Origin: Ancylobacter sp. Lp-2
Lineage (GTDB): Bacteria > Pseudomonadota > Alphaproteobacteria > Rhizobiales > Xanthobacteraceae
Reading direction: 5' to 3'
NCBI RefSeq assembly: GCF_020523795.1
Contig: NZ_JAJALI010000001.1
Location: 1 to 64,000 of the forward strand
DNA length: 64,000 nt
Shown here: positions 17,971 to 27,787 of the stretch, piece after piece
Layout of the letters: each line of letters opens with the position of its first letter
Position numbering within the stretch: position 1 is the first letter of the stretch
The notes under the pieces: generated by a model
Databases searched by the model: none
Told to the model about the DNA's origin: nothing
What the model saw: only the letters and a program-made list of their open reading frames with translations
Position numbers and translations under genes: made by a program

Positions 17971-18328
17971 AGTATCCCGCCTCGACGCAGGGCAAGCCCG
18001 CCGGATCCTCGCGCGGTCACGGCTTCGTCGATCCACGCCCTCGTCGCCGCGGCACGGAACGGACCGAGCCCGACCGGACAGTCGCGGCTGCCCAGGACCA
18101 ACCGTGCGGTGCCATCGACTGACGGCGCATCCGTCCCGGCAGAACCGCCTCAATGCAGCCAGCTAAGGCGCCACGGCTCGCGGCCCCTCACCGGCCGAGG
18201 AAGACCTTCGTGCACGGAAGGCCGGTTGAAAGGGCAAGCGACGCGGCCACCGTTTCGATGGCTTGGGCCGGCGGCAGGCGTCCCGCCGCGAAACATTTCA
18301 CGGCAACCGGCCCCTCGACACGGCTGCG

Positions 18329-19207
18329 GCTTCGGCGCCCCTCCCCGGTCCGTCGCCACGGCACGGACCGAGCCTGACTATGCAGCCGGCGGTTACCGAA
18401 AGCCGGGCCATGCCACGTGATCGACGGACAGTGCATCTGTCGCGGTCGCGCCGCCCCGAGGTCGCCGGCTACATCGCCATGACCGACCGCCCCTCACCGG
18501 CCCACATTCCCCACCGCCTGCGGTGCCAGCGACGGGGTAATCAACGCAACAGCGGAGCCGCAGCGTGAACCTCGATGCAGGCACTCCGGCACGGCACCAT
18601 TCATCCCAACAGGGTCCCCGATGCGGTCACCGCTTCGGCGCCCCTCCCCGGTCCGTCGCCACGGCACGGACCGAGCCCGACTATGCAGCCGGCGGTTACC
18701 GAAGGCTGGGCCATGCGACCTGATCGACAGACAGTGCATCTGTCCCGGTCGCGCCATCCCGAGGTCGCCCGCGACGGCTCCGTAGCTGACGGCCCCTCAC
18801 CGTCCCACATTCCCCACCACCTGCGGCGCCAGCGACGGGGTAATCAACGCAACAGCGGAGCCGCAGCGTGCACCTCGATACAGGCATTCCGGCACGGCAC
18901 CATTCGTCCCAGCGGTGTCCTCGACGCAACCACCGCTTCGGCGCCCCTCCCCGGTCCGCCGCCACGGCACGGACCGAACCTGGGTGTGCAGCCGACGGAC
19001 ACCGAAGGCCGAACAATACGACCTGATCGACCGACAATGCATCTGTCGCGGTCGCGCCGCCCCGAGGTCGCCGGCTACATCGCCATGACCGACCGCCCCT
19101 CACCGTCCCACATTCCACACCGCCCGCAGCGCCAGCCACAGGGGTAATCGACACAACAGCGGATGCTGCAGCGCGGATCTCCATACAGGCATCATCGACG
19201 CGGTCGC
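18329..19207. repeat. Three tandem, diverged 303-bp repeats
   Basis: Units begin at 18329, 18632 and 18935, each opening with the same GCTTCGGCGCCCCTCCCCGG block, so the spacing is exactly 303 bp twice. Unit ends share CACATTCC, CAGCGACGGGGTAATCAACG and GCGGAGCCGCAGCGTG blocks; the third unit is shortened. A more decayed relative lies at about 18040-18328. On the minus strand the first two units give a similar 60-odd-residue frame ending just inside the unit, but without a convincing ribosome site. Confidence 0.8.
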
Positions 19208-19808
19208 CGTTGGGACGGCAGGCCGATATCCGGGAGGACTGGGACGGTCGGTCGGGCACCATTCCGCGCGCCTGGGACAAGGCACGGCAATGAGTTCCGA
19301 CATCGCATCCGTTGACGACACGACGTCAGACAGTGGCGCGATAAGGATGTGGTGAGCCGTCGGACAGCGCCGCGACGAGGGCATGGCCGGCGCCCTCGGC
19401 CAGCGGCACGGGCTTCGCCCCATGTGCGGACCCCAGACCGGCAATCGACATCCGTCCGTGCCGCGTCCGCCCATGCCGCGACGGGCGCGGCGCGCTTCCT
19501 CGCGGCGTCATAGCCGCACGGCCTTGAACCCCCCGCGATGAACGGCACGGCACCGTGGGATCGCGCGGAGGCGACCAACGGGACCTGGCCGGGCACCCAC
19601 GCAGCCGGGCGAACGACCAGTGGGGCCGCGACAAGGGTGCTGTCGGCGGGACGTCGGCACGGCGGCGCCGCAATCACGCCCTTAACGTGGCCGGTGGAAC
19701 GCGATATCCGGTCCGTGGCATCCGTCGACGACCGGTCGGTCGCCGCACCGGTGACGCAATGGCAGGCCAAAGGACGGTGATGCCGGGCCCGCGCAGGAGA
19801 CTTTACCG

Positions 19809-20870
19809 ATGACCGATCCCGACCATGCCGCCTCGCCCGCCGAAACACCGGCCGTGACCGGGCGCCGCTCCTCGCTCTGGGTGGTGCTGCCGCTGGCGCT
19901 GTTCGTGATTGCCGGCCTCGGCTGGACCGCTGCCTGGTTCTATGCCGCCGGCCGCGCCGAGAAGGAGATCGACAGCTGGATCGCCAACGAGGCGGCGGCC
20001 GGGCGGCAATGGAACTGCGCCGACCGGCGGCTGACCGGCTTTCCGTTCCGCTTCGAGCTCGCCTGCGCCCAGCCCAGCGTCACCTTCACCGGCTCGGACC
20101 CATGGCAATGGTCGGCCGCGCGCGCCCACGCCGTGGCGCAGGTGTGGGACCCGCAGCACATCATCGCCGAGTTCCAGGGGCCGTCGGTGCTGAAGGAGCC
20201 GACCAGCGGCCGCAGCATCGAGGCCAACTGGTCGCTGCTGCAGGTGAGCGCCGTCGGCTCCGGCGGCGTGGTCGACCGCGTCTCCACCTCGGCCAACGAC
20301 TATGTGCTGAGCGAGGGCGGCCGGCCGCTGTTCTTCGCCCGCCATGCCGAGTTGCACGCCCGCCATCACCCCGGCGCCGACGGCAACACGCTGGACGTCG
20401 CCATCGGCCTGAAGGGAGCGGGCAGCGGCGCGCTCAACGGCGGCACCCAGGCGGCGGCCGACGCCGAATTGCAGGCGACCATCTCGCAGGTGCCGCCCTT
20501 CCAGGCGATGCCGGTCGCCGAGCGGCTGCGACTGTGGCAGGAGGCCGGCGGCAAGGTGAAGGTCGAGGTCGCCAAGCTTTCCGCCGGCGGCGGGGCGATG
20601 AACGCCACCGGCGATATCGGCCTCGACGGCCAGCGCCGGCCGGCCGGCGCGCTCACTCTGGCGGTGGCCAATCCGCAGGGGCTGATGGGCGCGCTGGGCG
20701 GCTCCGGCCTGCTGCCGGAGCAGGCCGCCTCGCTGGCGCCGCTGCTGATGGCGGCGGGCATGCCCACCACCCTCGACGGCGCCAAGGCCAGCGCCTTCCC
20801 CTTCGTGTTCCGCGACGGGCGGGTGGCGCTGGGCCTCATCCCGCTCGGCAAGATCGGGCCGCTGTACTGA
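19809..20870 (+). CDS. DUF2125 domain membrane-anchored protein
   Basis: 353 residues. One N-terminal transmembrane segment (about 24-48, LWVVLPLALFVIAGLGWTAAWFY) is followed by a large periplasmic domain. The sequence WFYAAGRAEKEIDSWIANEAAAGRQWNCADRRLTGFPFRFELACAQP is typical of DUF2125, common in Hyphomicrobiales and of unknown function. AGGAGA precedes the ATG. It is convergent with edd, with a hairpin-rich spacer between them. Confidence 0.85.
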   Translation: MTDPDHAASPAETPAVTGRRSSLWVVLPLALFVIAGLGWTAAWFYAAGRAEKEIDSWIANEAAAGRQWNCADRRLTGFPFRFELACAQPSVTFTGSDPWQWSAARAHAVAQVWDPQHIIAEFQGPSVLKEPTSGRSIEANWSLLQVSAVGSGGVVDRVSTSANDYVLSEGGRPLFFARHAELHARHHPGADGNTLDVAIGLKGAGSGALNGGTQAAADAELQATISQVPPFQAMPVAERLRLWQEAGGKVKVEVAKLSAGGGAMNATGDIGLDGQRRPAGALTLAVANPQGLMGALGGSGLLPEQAASLAPLLMAAGMPTTLDGAKASAFPFVFRDGRVALGLIPLGKIGPLY

Positions 20871-20912
20871 GCGGACAGCCCCCGGAGGACGCTTAGTAGG
20901 CGTGAGGTTGCT

Positions 20913-20934
20913 CCCTCTCCCGTCGGGGAGAGGG
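20913..20934. repeat. REP-like palindrome
   Basis: CCCTCTCCC and GGGAGAGGG form a 9-bp stem with a 4-base loop, followed by ATGGGGTGAAGG. This 'ccctctccc...gggagaggg..ggggtga' pattern is a familiar dispersed intergenic palindrome in Hyphomicrobiales genomes. Only one copy is seen here. Confidence 0.55.
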
Positions 20935-21126
20935 ATGGGGTGAAGGATATTCGACACGTCCCGATCGCGTCGCCCCTCGCCGACCCGCGGAGCCTGTCCT
21001 TGGGCTCGCCGGAGACGAGACCCGGGGGCGTGCCACCTTTCCGCCGAAGCCGGATGCTTCAGGATTCGGCCTTGCCGGAGCCGAACGCGGCAACGGCCGA
21101 GTTCGGGGGGAGAGGGAAACCAGGCC

Positions 21127-21152
21127 GAGATTCGGCGGCTTCGCCGAATCTC
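21127..21152. terminator. Hairpin downstream of edd
   Basis: An 11-bp perfect stem (21127-21137 with 21142-21152) and GCTT loop. It lies about 60 bp past the edd stop on the minus strand. There is no strong U-tract; a bidirectional terminator is plausible. Confidence 0.45.
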
Positions 21153-21214
21153 TCCTCGGCCCCGGATCAGCGCTGCACGGCGGCAGCGAGTCCGGGGGAG
21201 TAGGAGGCAGCGGT

Positions 21215-23059
21215 CTACGCCACCGCGAAGATAGTGGCGCCGGTGTCAGCGGTGCCCACCGCCGCCCGGAACGAGCCGAACAGCTCGCGGCCGACGCCCC
21301 AGTGACTGACCGTGAGATCGGTGGTCGCCGGGCTGCGCGCCGCCCATTCGGCCGGATCGACCTTCACCGTCAGCGTGCCGGCCACCGCATCGACGCGCAC
21401 GATGTCGCCCTCGCGGATCAGCGCGATAGCACCGCCATCGGCGGCCTCGGGCGTGACGTGGATCGCCGCCGGCACCTTGCCGGAGGCGCCGGACAGCCGG
21501 CCATCGGTGACGAGAGCCACCTTCTGGCCGCGGTCCTGCAGCACGCCGAGCGGCGGCATCAGCTTGTGCAGCTCCGGCATGCCATTGGCCTTCGGGCCCT
21601 GATAGCGCACCACCGCGACGAAATCGCCGGTGAGCGTGCCGGCCTTGAAGGCCTTCTGCAGCTCCTCCTGCGAGTGGAACACCTTGGCCGGCGCCTCGAT
21701 GACATGGCGCTCGACAGCGATCGCCGAGGTCTTGATGACGGCGCGGCCGATGTCGCCGGAGAGCAGCTTGAGCCCGCCGGTCGCCTGGAACGGCCGCGAG
21801 GCGGGGCGCACCACGTTCTCGTCGCCGCTGTCGCGCGCGCCGTCGCGCCAGTCCAGCGTGCCCTCGGAGGTGAGCTTCGGCTCCAGCGTATAGGCGTCGA
21901 GGCTGGAGCCCCACACCGTCTCGACGTCGCGATGCAGCATGCCGATGCCGAGCAATTCGCGGATGACCAGGGCCATGCCGCCGGCGGCGTGGAAATGGTT
22001 CACATCCGCCTTGCCGTTGGGATAGACGCGGCACAGGAGCGGGGTGACATCGGCGAGGTCGGAGAAATCGTCCCAGGTCAGCTTGATGCCGGCCGCCGCC
22101 GCCATCGCCACCACATGCATGGTGTGGTTGGTGGAGCCGCCGGTGGCGTGCAGCCCGACAATGCCGTTGGCGAAGGCGCGCTCGTCCAGCATCCGCCCGA
22201 CCGGCCGGTAGTCATTGCCCAGCGCGGTCATCTCCATCGCCCGCTCGGCGGCGGCGGTGGTGAGCGCGTCGCGCAAAGGCGTGTTCGGGTTGACGAAGGA
22301 GGCGCCGGGCAAATGCAGGCCCATGATCTCCATCATCATCTGGTTGGTGTTGGCGGTGCCGTAGAAGGTGCAGGTGCCCGGCCCGTGATAGGCTTGGCTC
22401 TCGGCCTCGAGCAGCGCGTCGCGGCCGACCTTGCCCTCGGCGAAGAGCTGGCGGATCTTCGCCTTGTCGTCGTTGGACAGGCCGGAGGTCATCGGGCCCG
22501 CGGGGATGAACACCGCCGGCAGATGGCCGAAGGACAGCGCGCCGATGACGAGGCCCGGCACGATCTTGTCGCAGATGCCGAGATAGACCGAACTGTCGAA
22601 GGTCTGGTGCGACAGCGCAACGGCGGTAGACAGCGCGATGACGTCGCGCGAGAACAGCGACAACTCCATGCCGGCCTCGCCCTGGGTGACGCCGTCGCAC
22701 ATCGCCGGCACGCCGCCGGCGACCTGCGCGACACCGCCCATCGCCCGCGCCGCGGCACGGATGAGGTCGGGATAGTGCTCATAGGGCTGGTGGGCCGAGA
22801 GCATGTCGTTATAGGCGGTGACGATGGCGAGATTGGCGCCGGCGCCCTCGCGCAGCATCGCCTTGTCGCCCGGCCCGCAGGCGGCGAAGCCGTGCGCCTG
22901 GTTGGCGCAGCCGAGCTTTTGCCGGCTCGGTCCCTTTTCGGCGGCGGTGGCGATGCGCTCGAGATAGCGCGCGCGGGTATCGTGCGAGCGGCGGACGATG
23001 CGCTCGGTGATCTCGCCGAGGCGGGCGCTCACGCCGGACGTCTCAGGGGCTTCGGCCAT
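21215..23059 (-). CDS. edd: Phosphogluconate dehydratase
   Basis: 614-residue ILVD/EDD-family Fe-S dehydratase, full length. Family landmarks are [18 protein letters not shown] near the N-terminus, [45 protein letters not shown] and [20 protein letters not shown]. It converts 6-phosphogluconate to KDPG in the Entner-Doudoroff pathway. GAGGAG precedes the start. It is the third gene of zwf-pgl-edd, 38 bp after pgl. The KDPG aldolase gene is not in this window. Confidence 0.97.
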   Translation of the reverse strand: MAEAPETSGVSARLGEITERIVRRSHDTRARYLERIATAAEKGPSRQKLGCANQAHGFAACGPGDKAMLREGAGANLAIVTAYNDMLSAHQPYEHYPDLIRAAARAMGGVAQVAGGVPAMCDGVTQGEAGMELSLFSRDVIALSTAVALSHQTFDSSVYLGICDKIVPGLVIGALSFGHLPAVFIPAGPMTSGLSNDDKAKIRQLFAEGKVGRDALLEAESQAYHGPGTCTFYGTANTNQMMMEIMGLHLPGASFVNPNTPLRDALTTAAAERAMEMTALGNDYRPVGRMLDERAFANGIVGLHATGGSTNHTMHVVAMAAAAGIKLTWDDFSDLADVTPLLCRVYPNGKADVNHFHAAGGMALVIRELLGIGMLHRDVETVWGSSLDAYTLEPKLTSEGTLDWRDGARDSGDENVVRPASRPFQATGGLKLLSGDIGRAVIKTSAIAVERHVIEAPAKVFHSQEELQKAFKAGTLTGDFVAVVRYQGPKANGMPELHKLMPPLGVLQDRGQKVALVTDGRLSGASGKVPAAIHVTPEAADGGAIALIREGDIVRVDAVAGTLTVKVDPAEWAARSPATTDLTVSHWGVGRELFGSFRAAVGTADTGATIFAVA

Positions 23060-23097
23060 GCGGATCTCCTCGGGCTAGCGAATGCGGACCGGCGCCA

Positions 23098-23799
23098 TCA
23101 GGGGCACCAGAAGATATCGGGCGGACGGGAGGCGCGCAGCACGGCACGCACCGGCATCTCCTCGACGGGGCCATCGGCCAGCGCCGCCTGCAGCACCGGG
23201 CGCTTGCCCTCGCCCTCGATATGGAGCGCCAGGGCGTCCGCCGCCAGCAGCACCGGCAAGGTGAGGGTGATGCGCGGCTCGCCGGCACCGGGGGCCCGCA
23301 TCGGCAGCAGGCCGAGGGTGTTCTCCGGGTCCAGCACCTCGGACAGCCTATCACCGCCGGGGAAGAACGAGGCGGTGTGCCCGTCCTCGCCCATGCCGAG
23401 CACGGCGCAGGCCAGTGGCCAGTAAAGGTCCTCCAGCGCCTCGTTGATGGCGAACAGGCCATCTTCCGGCGTCGGGGCGTCATTGGCCAGCGCCACGAAG
23501 CGCGCTGCCGCCGCCGGCCCCTTCAGTAGGTGCTCGCGCACCAGCCGGGCGTTGGAGCGGTCGGAGGTTTCGCGCACCCAGCGCTCGTCGACGAGGGTGA
23601 TGCCGATCTTCGACCAGGGAAGGTTACGGCCCGACAGCGCCTCGAAGAAGCGGGTCGGCGTGCGTCCGCCGGAGACGGCGAGGCTGGCGCCGCCGTCGCG
23701 GGCGACGCGGGCGGCGAGCTTGCCGGCGACGAAATCGGCCAGCGCCTCGGCCAGCGCGGGACCATCGGCGAAGACGTGCATGGGGAGAGCGGCGCTCAC
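23098..23799 (-). CDS. pgl: 6-Phosphogluconolactonase
   Basis: About 233 residues, DevB/Pgl family. Landmarks are LAVSGGRTPTRFFEAL near the N-terminus, ITLVDERWV, and LGMGEDGHTASFFPGG with the catalytic-site His. It hydrolyses 6-phosphogluconolactone from Zwf to 6-phosphogluconate for Edd. A GTG start at 23799 is chosen because it overlaps the zwf stop (GTGA) and has GGAGGA upstream; the in-frame ATG at 23781 has only a pyrimidine-rich upstream. Confidence 0.94.
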   Translation of the reverse strand: MSAALPMHVFADGPALAEALADFVAGKLAARVARDGGASLAVSGGRTPTRFFEALSGRNLPWSKIGITLVDERWVRETSDRSNARLVREHLLKGPAAAARFVALANDAPTPEDGLFAINEALEDLYWPLACAVLGMGEDGHTASFFPGGDRLSEVLDPENTLGLLPMRAPGAGEPRITLTLPVLLAADALALHIEGEGKRPVLQAALADGPVEEMPVRAVLRASRPPDIFWCP

Positions 23800-25271
23800 G
23801 CGCCGTCCTCCAGCCAGGTGCGGCCGTCGCGCTCGATCAGCGCGATGGCGGCCGACGGACCCCAGGTGCCGGCGGTATAGGGCCGCGGCGGCTCCTTGGC
23901 GTTGCGCCAGGCCTCCAGGATGGGGTCCACCCATTCCCACGCCGCCTGCACCTCGTCGCGGCGCATGAACAGCGTCTGGTTGCCGCGCACCACGTCGAGG
24001 ATCAGGCGCTCATAGGCGTCGGGGTTGCGCACCTTGAACGCCTTGGCGAAGCTCATGTCGAGCGGCACATGGGTGAGTCGGATGCCGCCCGGGCCGGGAT
24101 CCTTGATCATCAGCCACAGCTTCACGCCCTCGTCCGGCTGCAGGCGGATGACCAGCCGGTTGGATTCGATGGGGCCGACATTGGCGTCGAACACCGAATG
24201 CGGCACCGGCTTGAACTGGACCACGATCTCCGAGACGCGCGAGGCGAGGCGCTTGCCGGTGCGCAGATAGAACGGCACCCCGGCCCAGCGCCAGTTGCTG
24301 ACCTCGGCCTTGAGCGCCACGAAGGTCTCGGTCTGGCTGCGGGTGGAGCCCAGTTCCTCCAGATAGCCCGGCACCGCGCCGCCCGCCGAGGCGCCGGCGC
24401 GATACTGGCCGCGCACGGTGAGGGTGCCGGCGTTCTGGTCGTCGACGGGCTTGAGCGCGCGCAGCACCTTGAGCTTCTCGTCGCGCACCGCGTCGGCATC
24501 GAGCGAGGAAGGCGGCTCCATGGCGACGAGGCACAGCAGCTGCAGGATGTGGTTCTGCACCATGTCGCGCATGGCGCCGGCGGTGTCGTAATAGCCGGCA
24601 CGCTCCTCAACGCCGAGCGCCTCGGCCACGGTGATCTGCACATGGTCGATATGGGCGCTGTTCCACAACGGCTCGAACAGCGCGTTGGCGAAGCGCAGCG
24701 CCATCAGGTTCTGCACCGTCTCCTTACCGAGATAGTGGTCGATGCGGTAGACGCGGTCTTCCGGGAAGATGCGGCCGATCTCGGCGTTCAACGCCAGTGC
24801 CGAGGCGAGGTTCTTGCCGATCGGCTTCTCGATCACCACCCGCCCGTCCTCGGCGAGGCCGAATTTGCCGAGCTTCTCGCAGATCGGCCCGAACAGCTCC
24901 GGCGCGGTGGCGAGGTAATAGACCTTGATGCGCTCGCCCGCCGCCTTCATGTGTTCGGCGAGCTTGTCCCAGCCCTCCTCGCGCCCGGCATCGGCGGAGA
25001 TATAGGTGATACGGGCGAGGAAGCGCTCCACCAGCTCGGGGGCCAGTTCGGCGGCCGGGATATGGTCGTTGAGCGCCTGCAGCGCGAAGGCGCGGAAATC
25101 CTCGTCGCTGAGCGGACGGCGCGACACGCCGACGATCGCCGCGTCGTCCGGCAGCTGGCCGTCAATATCGCGGTGGAACAGCGCCGGCAGCAATTTGCGG
25201 CGCGACAGGTCGCCGGTGGCGCCAAACACGGCAATGACGAAAGGCGCCACGGGAATCACGCGACTGGTCAT
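23796..25271 (-). CDS. zwf: Glucose-6-phosphate 1-dehydrogenase
   Basis: 491 residues, full length. The N-terminal dinucleotide site is [17 protein letters not shown] and the substrate/active-site signature is [21 protein letters not shown]. It oxidises glucose-6-phosphate to the lactone with NAD(P) reduction. It is first in the zwf-pgl-edd operon and overlaps pgl by four bases. A GGGAGAG Shine-Dalgarno region precedes the ATG. Confidence 0.97.
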   Translation of the reverse strand: MTSRVIPVAPFVIAVFGATGDLSRRKLLPALFHRDIDGQLPDDAAIVGVSRRPLSDEDFRAFALQALNDHIPAAELAPELVERFLARITYISADAGREEGWDKLAEHMKAAGERIKVYYLATAPELFGPICEKLGKFGLAEDGRVVIEKPIGKNLASALALNAEIGRIFPEDRVYRIDHYLGKETVQNLMALRFANALFEPLWNSAHIDHVQITVAEALGVEERAGYYDTAGAMRDMVQNHILQLLCLVAMEPPSSLDADAVRDEKLKVLRALKPVDDQNAGTLTVRGQYRAGASAGGAVPGYLEELGSTRSQTETFVALKAEVSNWRWAGVPFYLRTGKRLASRVSEIVVQFKPVPHSVFDANVGPIESNRLVIRLQPDEGVKLWLMIKDPGPGGIRLTHVPLDMSFAKAFKVRNPDAYERLILDVVRGNQTLFMRRDEVQAAWEWVDPILEAWRNAKEPPRPYTAGTWGPSAAIALIERDGRTWLEDGA

Positions 25272-25988
25272 GAAATGGACTCTCCCTCAACGTTCATCCG
25301 GATGCGGCGCCACGCAGCCGGCTCTGTACACCACTCGTAGCAAAAACGATTCCGCCCGGCGACGCTATCGCCACCGGGCGCCATGCTGCCACGCGGCCAA
25401 CGCAGGGCAGTGACAAGCGGCGACGCGGCAAAGGTTGGAACGCTTCGGAAAAAAGTTGCTGCGTCGCAATAGGAACGGCGGGATTGTGCCCACAATCGGG
25501 CGGAAACAAGGCTTCAGCAAAGGAAGGCGGGCATGTTCGAAAAACAACCTTTCCCGCCGACCCGTGTCGCGCTGTGCCGCCGCTGCGGAAACGTGCCTCA
25601 AGGGAGACGGATGAAACACGTGCCTGCGCAACGGGTTACTTAATAAGATATTCCAGAACAAAATATGAATTATTACGTATACCAGAATTGGCATACCAGA
25701 TGCCTGAATATTGGATATGTAATTCCCTCTTACCTTGCGTCGCACCATGCAACTTTAGAATTATCTCTTGGCATTACAGTCATCTTGGTACAACTTATTC
25801 CACAGACAGACCGCCCCAGAGCATAAGGAAAACAGCCGGCTGTCGATGCGCTGCGCACCGCTGGTTTCGACCTCTCGCCAAAGTCGTCGATAGCCCGAAG
25901 ATGCACGGAGCCAAGTAAAAATCAGCAAGCAAGAATGCCGACAAGAATGGAACGGCAAGAGACCAAACCCCGTGGGAAGGAACGCCAA
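25272..25988. other. Intergenic region between zwf and tctC
   Basis: About 715 bp between divergent operons. The part 25620-25800 is clearly AT-rich and probably carries promoters. Frames through it have no family signatures and strongly atypical composition. Two ATACCAGA repeats around 25680-25700 are listed separately. Confidence 0.5.
25676..25700 (+). promoter_or_regulatory. Candidate GntR-family operator upstream of tctCBA
   Basis: Two ATACCAGA repeats (25679-25686 and 25693-25700) lie about 290 bp before tctC. The second is embedded in the palindrome TGGCATACCA (25689-25698), a shape common for FCD-type GntR regulators such as the one encoded at 29511. Inference only. Confidence 0.35.
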
Positions 25989-27002
25989 ATGAAGAACTTC
26001 CATGCTCTCGGCCTCGGGACGCTGACCGCGCTCGGCCTGGCCGCGATGTCGATACTGCCGGCGGCGGCGGAGTGGAAGCCGACCAAGCCCGTCGAGTTCA
26101 TCGTCCCGGCCGGCACCGGCGGCGGCGCCGACCAGATGGCCCGCACGCTGCAGGGCATCATCGCCAAGCACGAGCTGATGCCGACCCAGCTGATCGTGAT
26201 CAACAAGTCCGGCGGCGCCGGCGGCGAAGGCTTCCTGGACGTCAAGAACTCCAAGGCCAATCCGCACAAGATCGTCATCACCCTGTCCAACCTGTTCACC
26301 ACCCCGCTGGCGACCGGCATTCCCTTCAACTGGAAGGACATGACGCCGGTGGCGATGCTGGCGCTCGACGAATTCGTGCTGTGGGTGAACGCCCAGGATC
26401 CCTACAAGACCGCGCAGGAATACGAGGCCGCGATCAAGGCGGCGCCGGACGGCACCTTCAAGATGGGCGGCACCGGCTCCAAGCAGGAAGACCAGATCAT
26501 CACCGTCGCCATCGAGAAGGCGCTCGGCAAGAAGATGACCTACATTCCCTACAAGGGCGGCGGCGAAGTCGCGGTGCAGCTGGTCGGCGGCCACGTCAAC
26601 TCGACGGTGAACAACCCGATCGAGGCGGTCTCCCAGTGGCGCGGCGACAAGGTGCGCCCGCTCTGCGTGTTCGATGGCAAGCAGCTGCCCTACACCGACA
26701 AGATCCTCGGCGACCTGTCCTGGTCCTCGATCCCGACCTGCAAGTCGGCCGGCCTCGACGTGGAATATGTGATGCTGCGCGGCATCTTCATGCCGCCGGG
26801 CGTTTCCGAGGAGCAGGTCGCCTATTTCGTTGACCTGTTCAAGAAGGTCCGCGAGACCCCTGAATGGCAGCAGCTGATGAAGGACGGCGCCTTCAACCAG
26901 ACCTTCATGGCCGGCCCCGAATTCAAGGACTGGCTGACCAAGGCCGAGGCGACCCATAAGGGCCTGATGCAGGAAGCCGGCTTCATCGCCGCCGCCAACT
27001 GA
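25989..27002 (+). CDS. tctC: Tripartite tricarboxylate transporter substrate-binding protein (Bug family)
   Basis: 337 residues with a clear Sec signal (MKNFHALGLGTLTALGLAAMSILPAAAEW). The mature domain starts WKPTKPVEFIVPAGTGGGADQMARTLQ, typical of Bug/TctC proteins that bind carboxylates in the periplasm. GGAAGG precedes the ATG. It is first in the tctC-tctB-tctA order. The exact ligand (citrate, tricarballylate or another acid) cannot be read from the sequence. Confidence 0.92.
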   Translation: MKNFHALGLGTLTALGLAAMSILPAAAEWKPTKPVEFIVPAGTGGGADQMARTLQGIIAKHELMPTQLIVINKSGGAGGEGFLDVKNSKANPHKIVITLSNLFTTPLATGIPFNWKDMTPVAMLALDEFVLWVNAQDPYKTAQEYEAAIKAAPDGTFKMGGTGSKQEDQIITVAIEKALGKKMTYIPYKGGGEVAVQLVGGHVNSTVNNPIEAVSQWRGDKVRPLCVFDGKQLPYTDKILGDLSWSSIPTCKSAGLDVEYVMLRGIFMPPGVSEEQVAYFVDLFKKVRETPEWQQLMKDGAFNQTFMAGPEFKDWLTKAEATHKGLMQEAGFIAAAN

Positions 27003-27229
27003 TCCCGCGAGCTCCCGCCCCGCGCCCGGCGCCTCGGGCGGGAGCATCGCCGGCTAACAAGGCCGCTTGCCAGCATCCCTGCCCCCGTCGCCGCGACGAA
27101 CCGGCGACCCCGGGCAGCTTCGCCGGCCCGGCGCACAGAACATCGCGTCAATCGAGAATGCGTCGATCCGGCACCGGCGGGAGTGATCCCGCCGGACGGC
27201 TGGATCGTGACAGGAGCGCGGAACCCATC

Positions 27230-27730
27230 ATGAGCGAAACATCCCACGGCACCGGCACGGGCCCCACGCAGCGCAACGCCGAGATCGGCGTCGCCCTGCT
27301 GACCCTGCTGTTCGGCCTGATCGTCGTCTATGGCAGCTACCTCGTCGGCTTCGGCTGGGGCGCCGACGGCCCGCAGGCCGGCTTCTTCCCCTTCTATGTC
27401 GGCATTGCCATCTGCGTCTGCAGCCTCATCAACCTGGCGCAGGGACTGCGGGAAAACCCCGCCGACCTGTTCGCCGAATGGAGCCAGCTCCGCCAGGTGC
27501 TGAAGGTGCTCGTTCCCACCACAATCTACTGCCTGATGGTGGAACCGCTCGGCATCTATCTCCCCTCGATCCTGCTGATCGCGGTCTTCATGAAGTGGCT
27601 GGGCAAGTACAGCTGGCCGCTGACCGCCGCCATCGCCATCGGCGTGCCGGCCGCCTTCTACCTCGTCTTCGAAAAGTGGTTCCTCATCCCACTGCCAAAA
27701 GGTCCGGTCGAAGCCCTGCTCGGGCTGTGA
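27230..27730 (+). CDS. tctB: Tripartite tricarboxylate transporter small membrane subunit
   Basis: 166 residues with four hydrophobic helices: ALLTLLFGLIVVYGSYLVGF, FFPFYVGIAICVCSLINL, then two in the C-terminal half. The GPQAGFFPFYVG segment is characteristic of TctB. It works with TctA in the inner membrane. The start at MSETSHGT gives the usual length; an upstream in-frame ATG at 27158 adds only low-complexity residues. Confidence 0.9.
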   Translation: MSETSHGTGTGPTQRNAEIGVALLTLLFGLIVVYGSYLVGFGWGADGPQAGFFPFYVGIAICVCSLINLAQGLRENPADLFAEWSQLRQVLKVLVPTTIYCLMVEPLGIYLPSILLIAVFMKWLGKYSWPLTAAIAIGVPAAFYLVFEKWFLIPLPKGPVEALLGL

Positions 27731-27787
27731 CGCCACCATAAACCGGAACGGGAGCACGCGCGGGCGAGCTCCCAGGGGAAAGCGCTC

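Larger units (their letters stand above)
17720..19808. other. Two-kilobase non-coding region with repeats
   Basis: This is the longest gene-free stretch in the window. It contains the G-tract repeat (17938-17970), a diverged half-repeat (about 18040-18328), tandem 303-bp repeats (18329-19207) and a unique GC-rich tail (19208-19808). Reading frames on both strands exist only because of the high GC content. They end at unrelated stops in successive repeat units and show no family motifs. Confidence 0.6.
20871..21214. other. Hairpin-rich spacer between convergent genes
   Basis: No gene is seen. The spacer holds a REP-like palindrome (20913-20934), a hairpin at 21127-21152 and GC-rich sequence in between. 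Both inverted repeats can act on either strand, fitting bidirectional termination of the DUF2125 gene and edd. Confidence 0.6.

Noticed and set aside
18575-19147. 190-codon frame through the 303-bp repeats
   Set aside because: The preceding unit has an in-frame stop, there is no convincing ribosome site and composition is Pro/Arg/His-rich; treated as non-coding repeat.
18329-19207. CRISPR array
   Set aside because: Repeat units are about 300 bp and diverged, without short identical repeats, unique spacers or cas genes.
25484-25918. 144-codon frame upstream of tctC
   Set aside because: Runs through an AT-rich promoter region with atypical composition and no motif or ribosome site.
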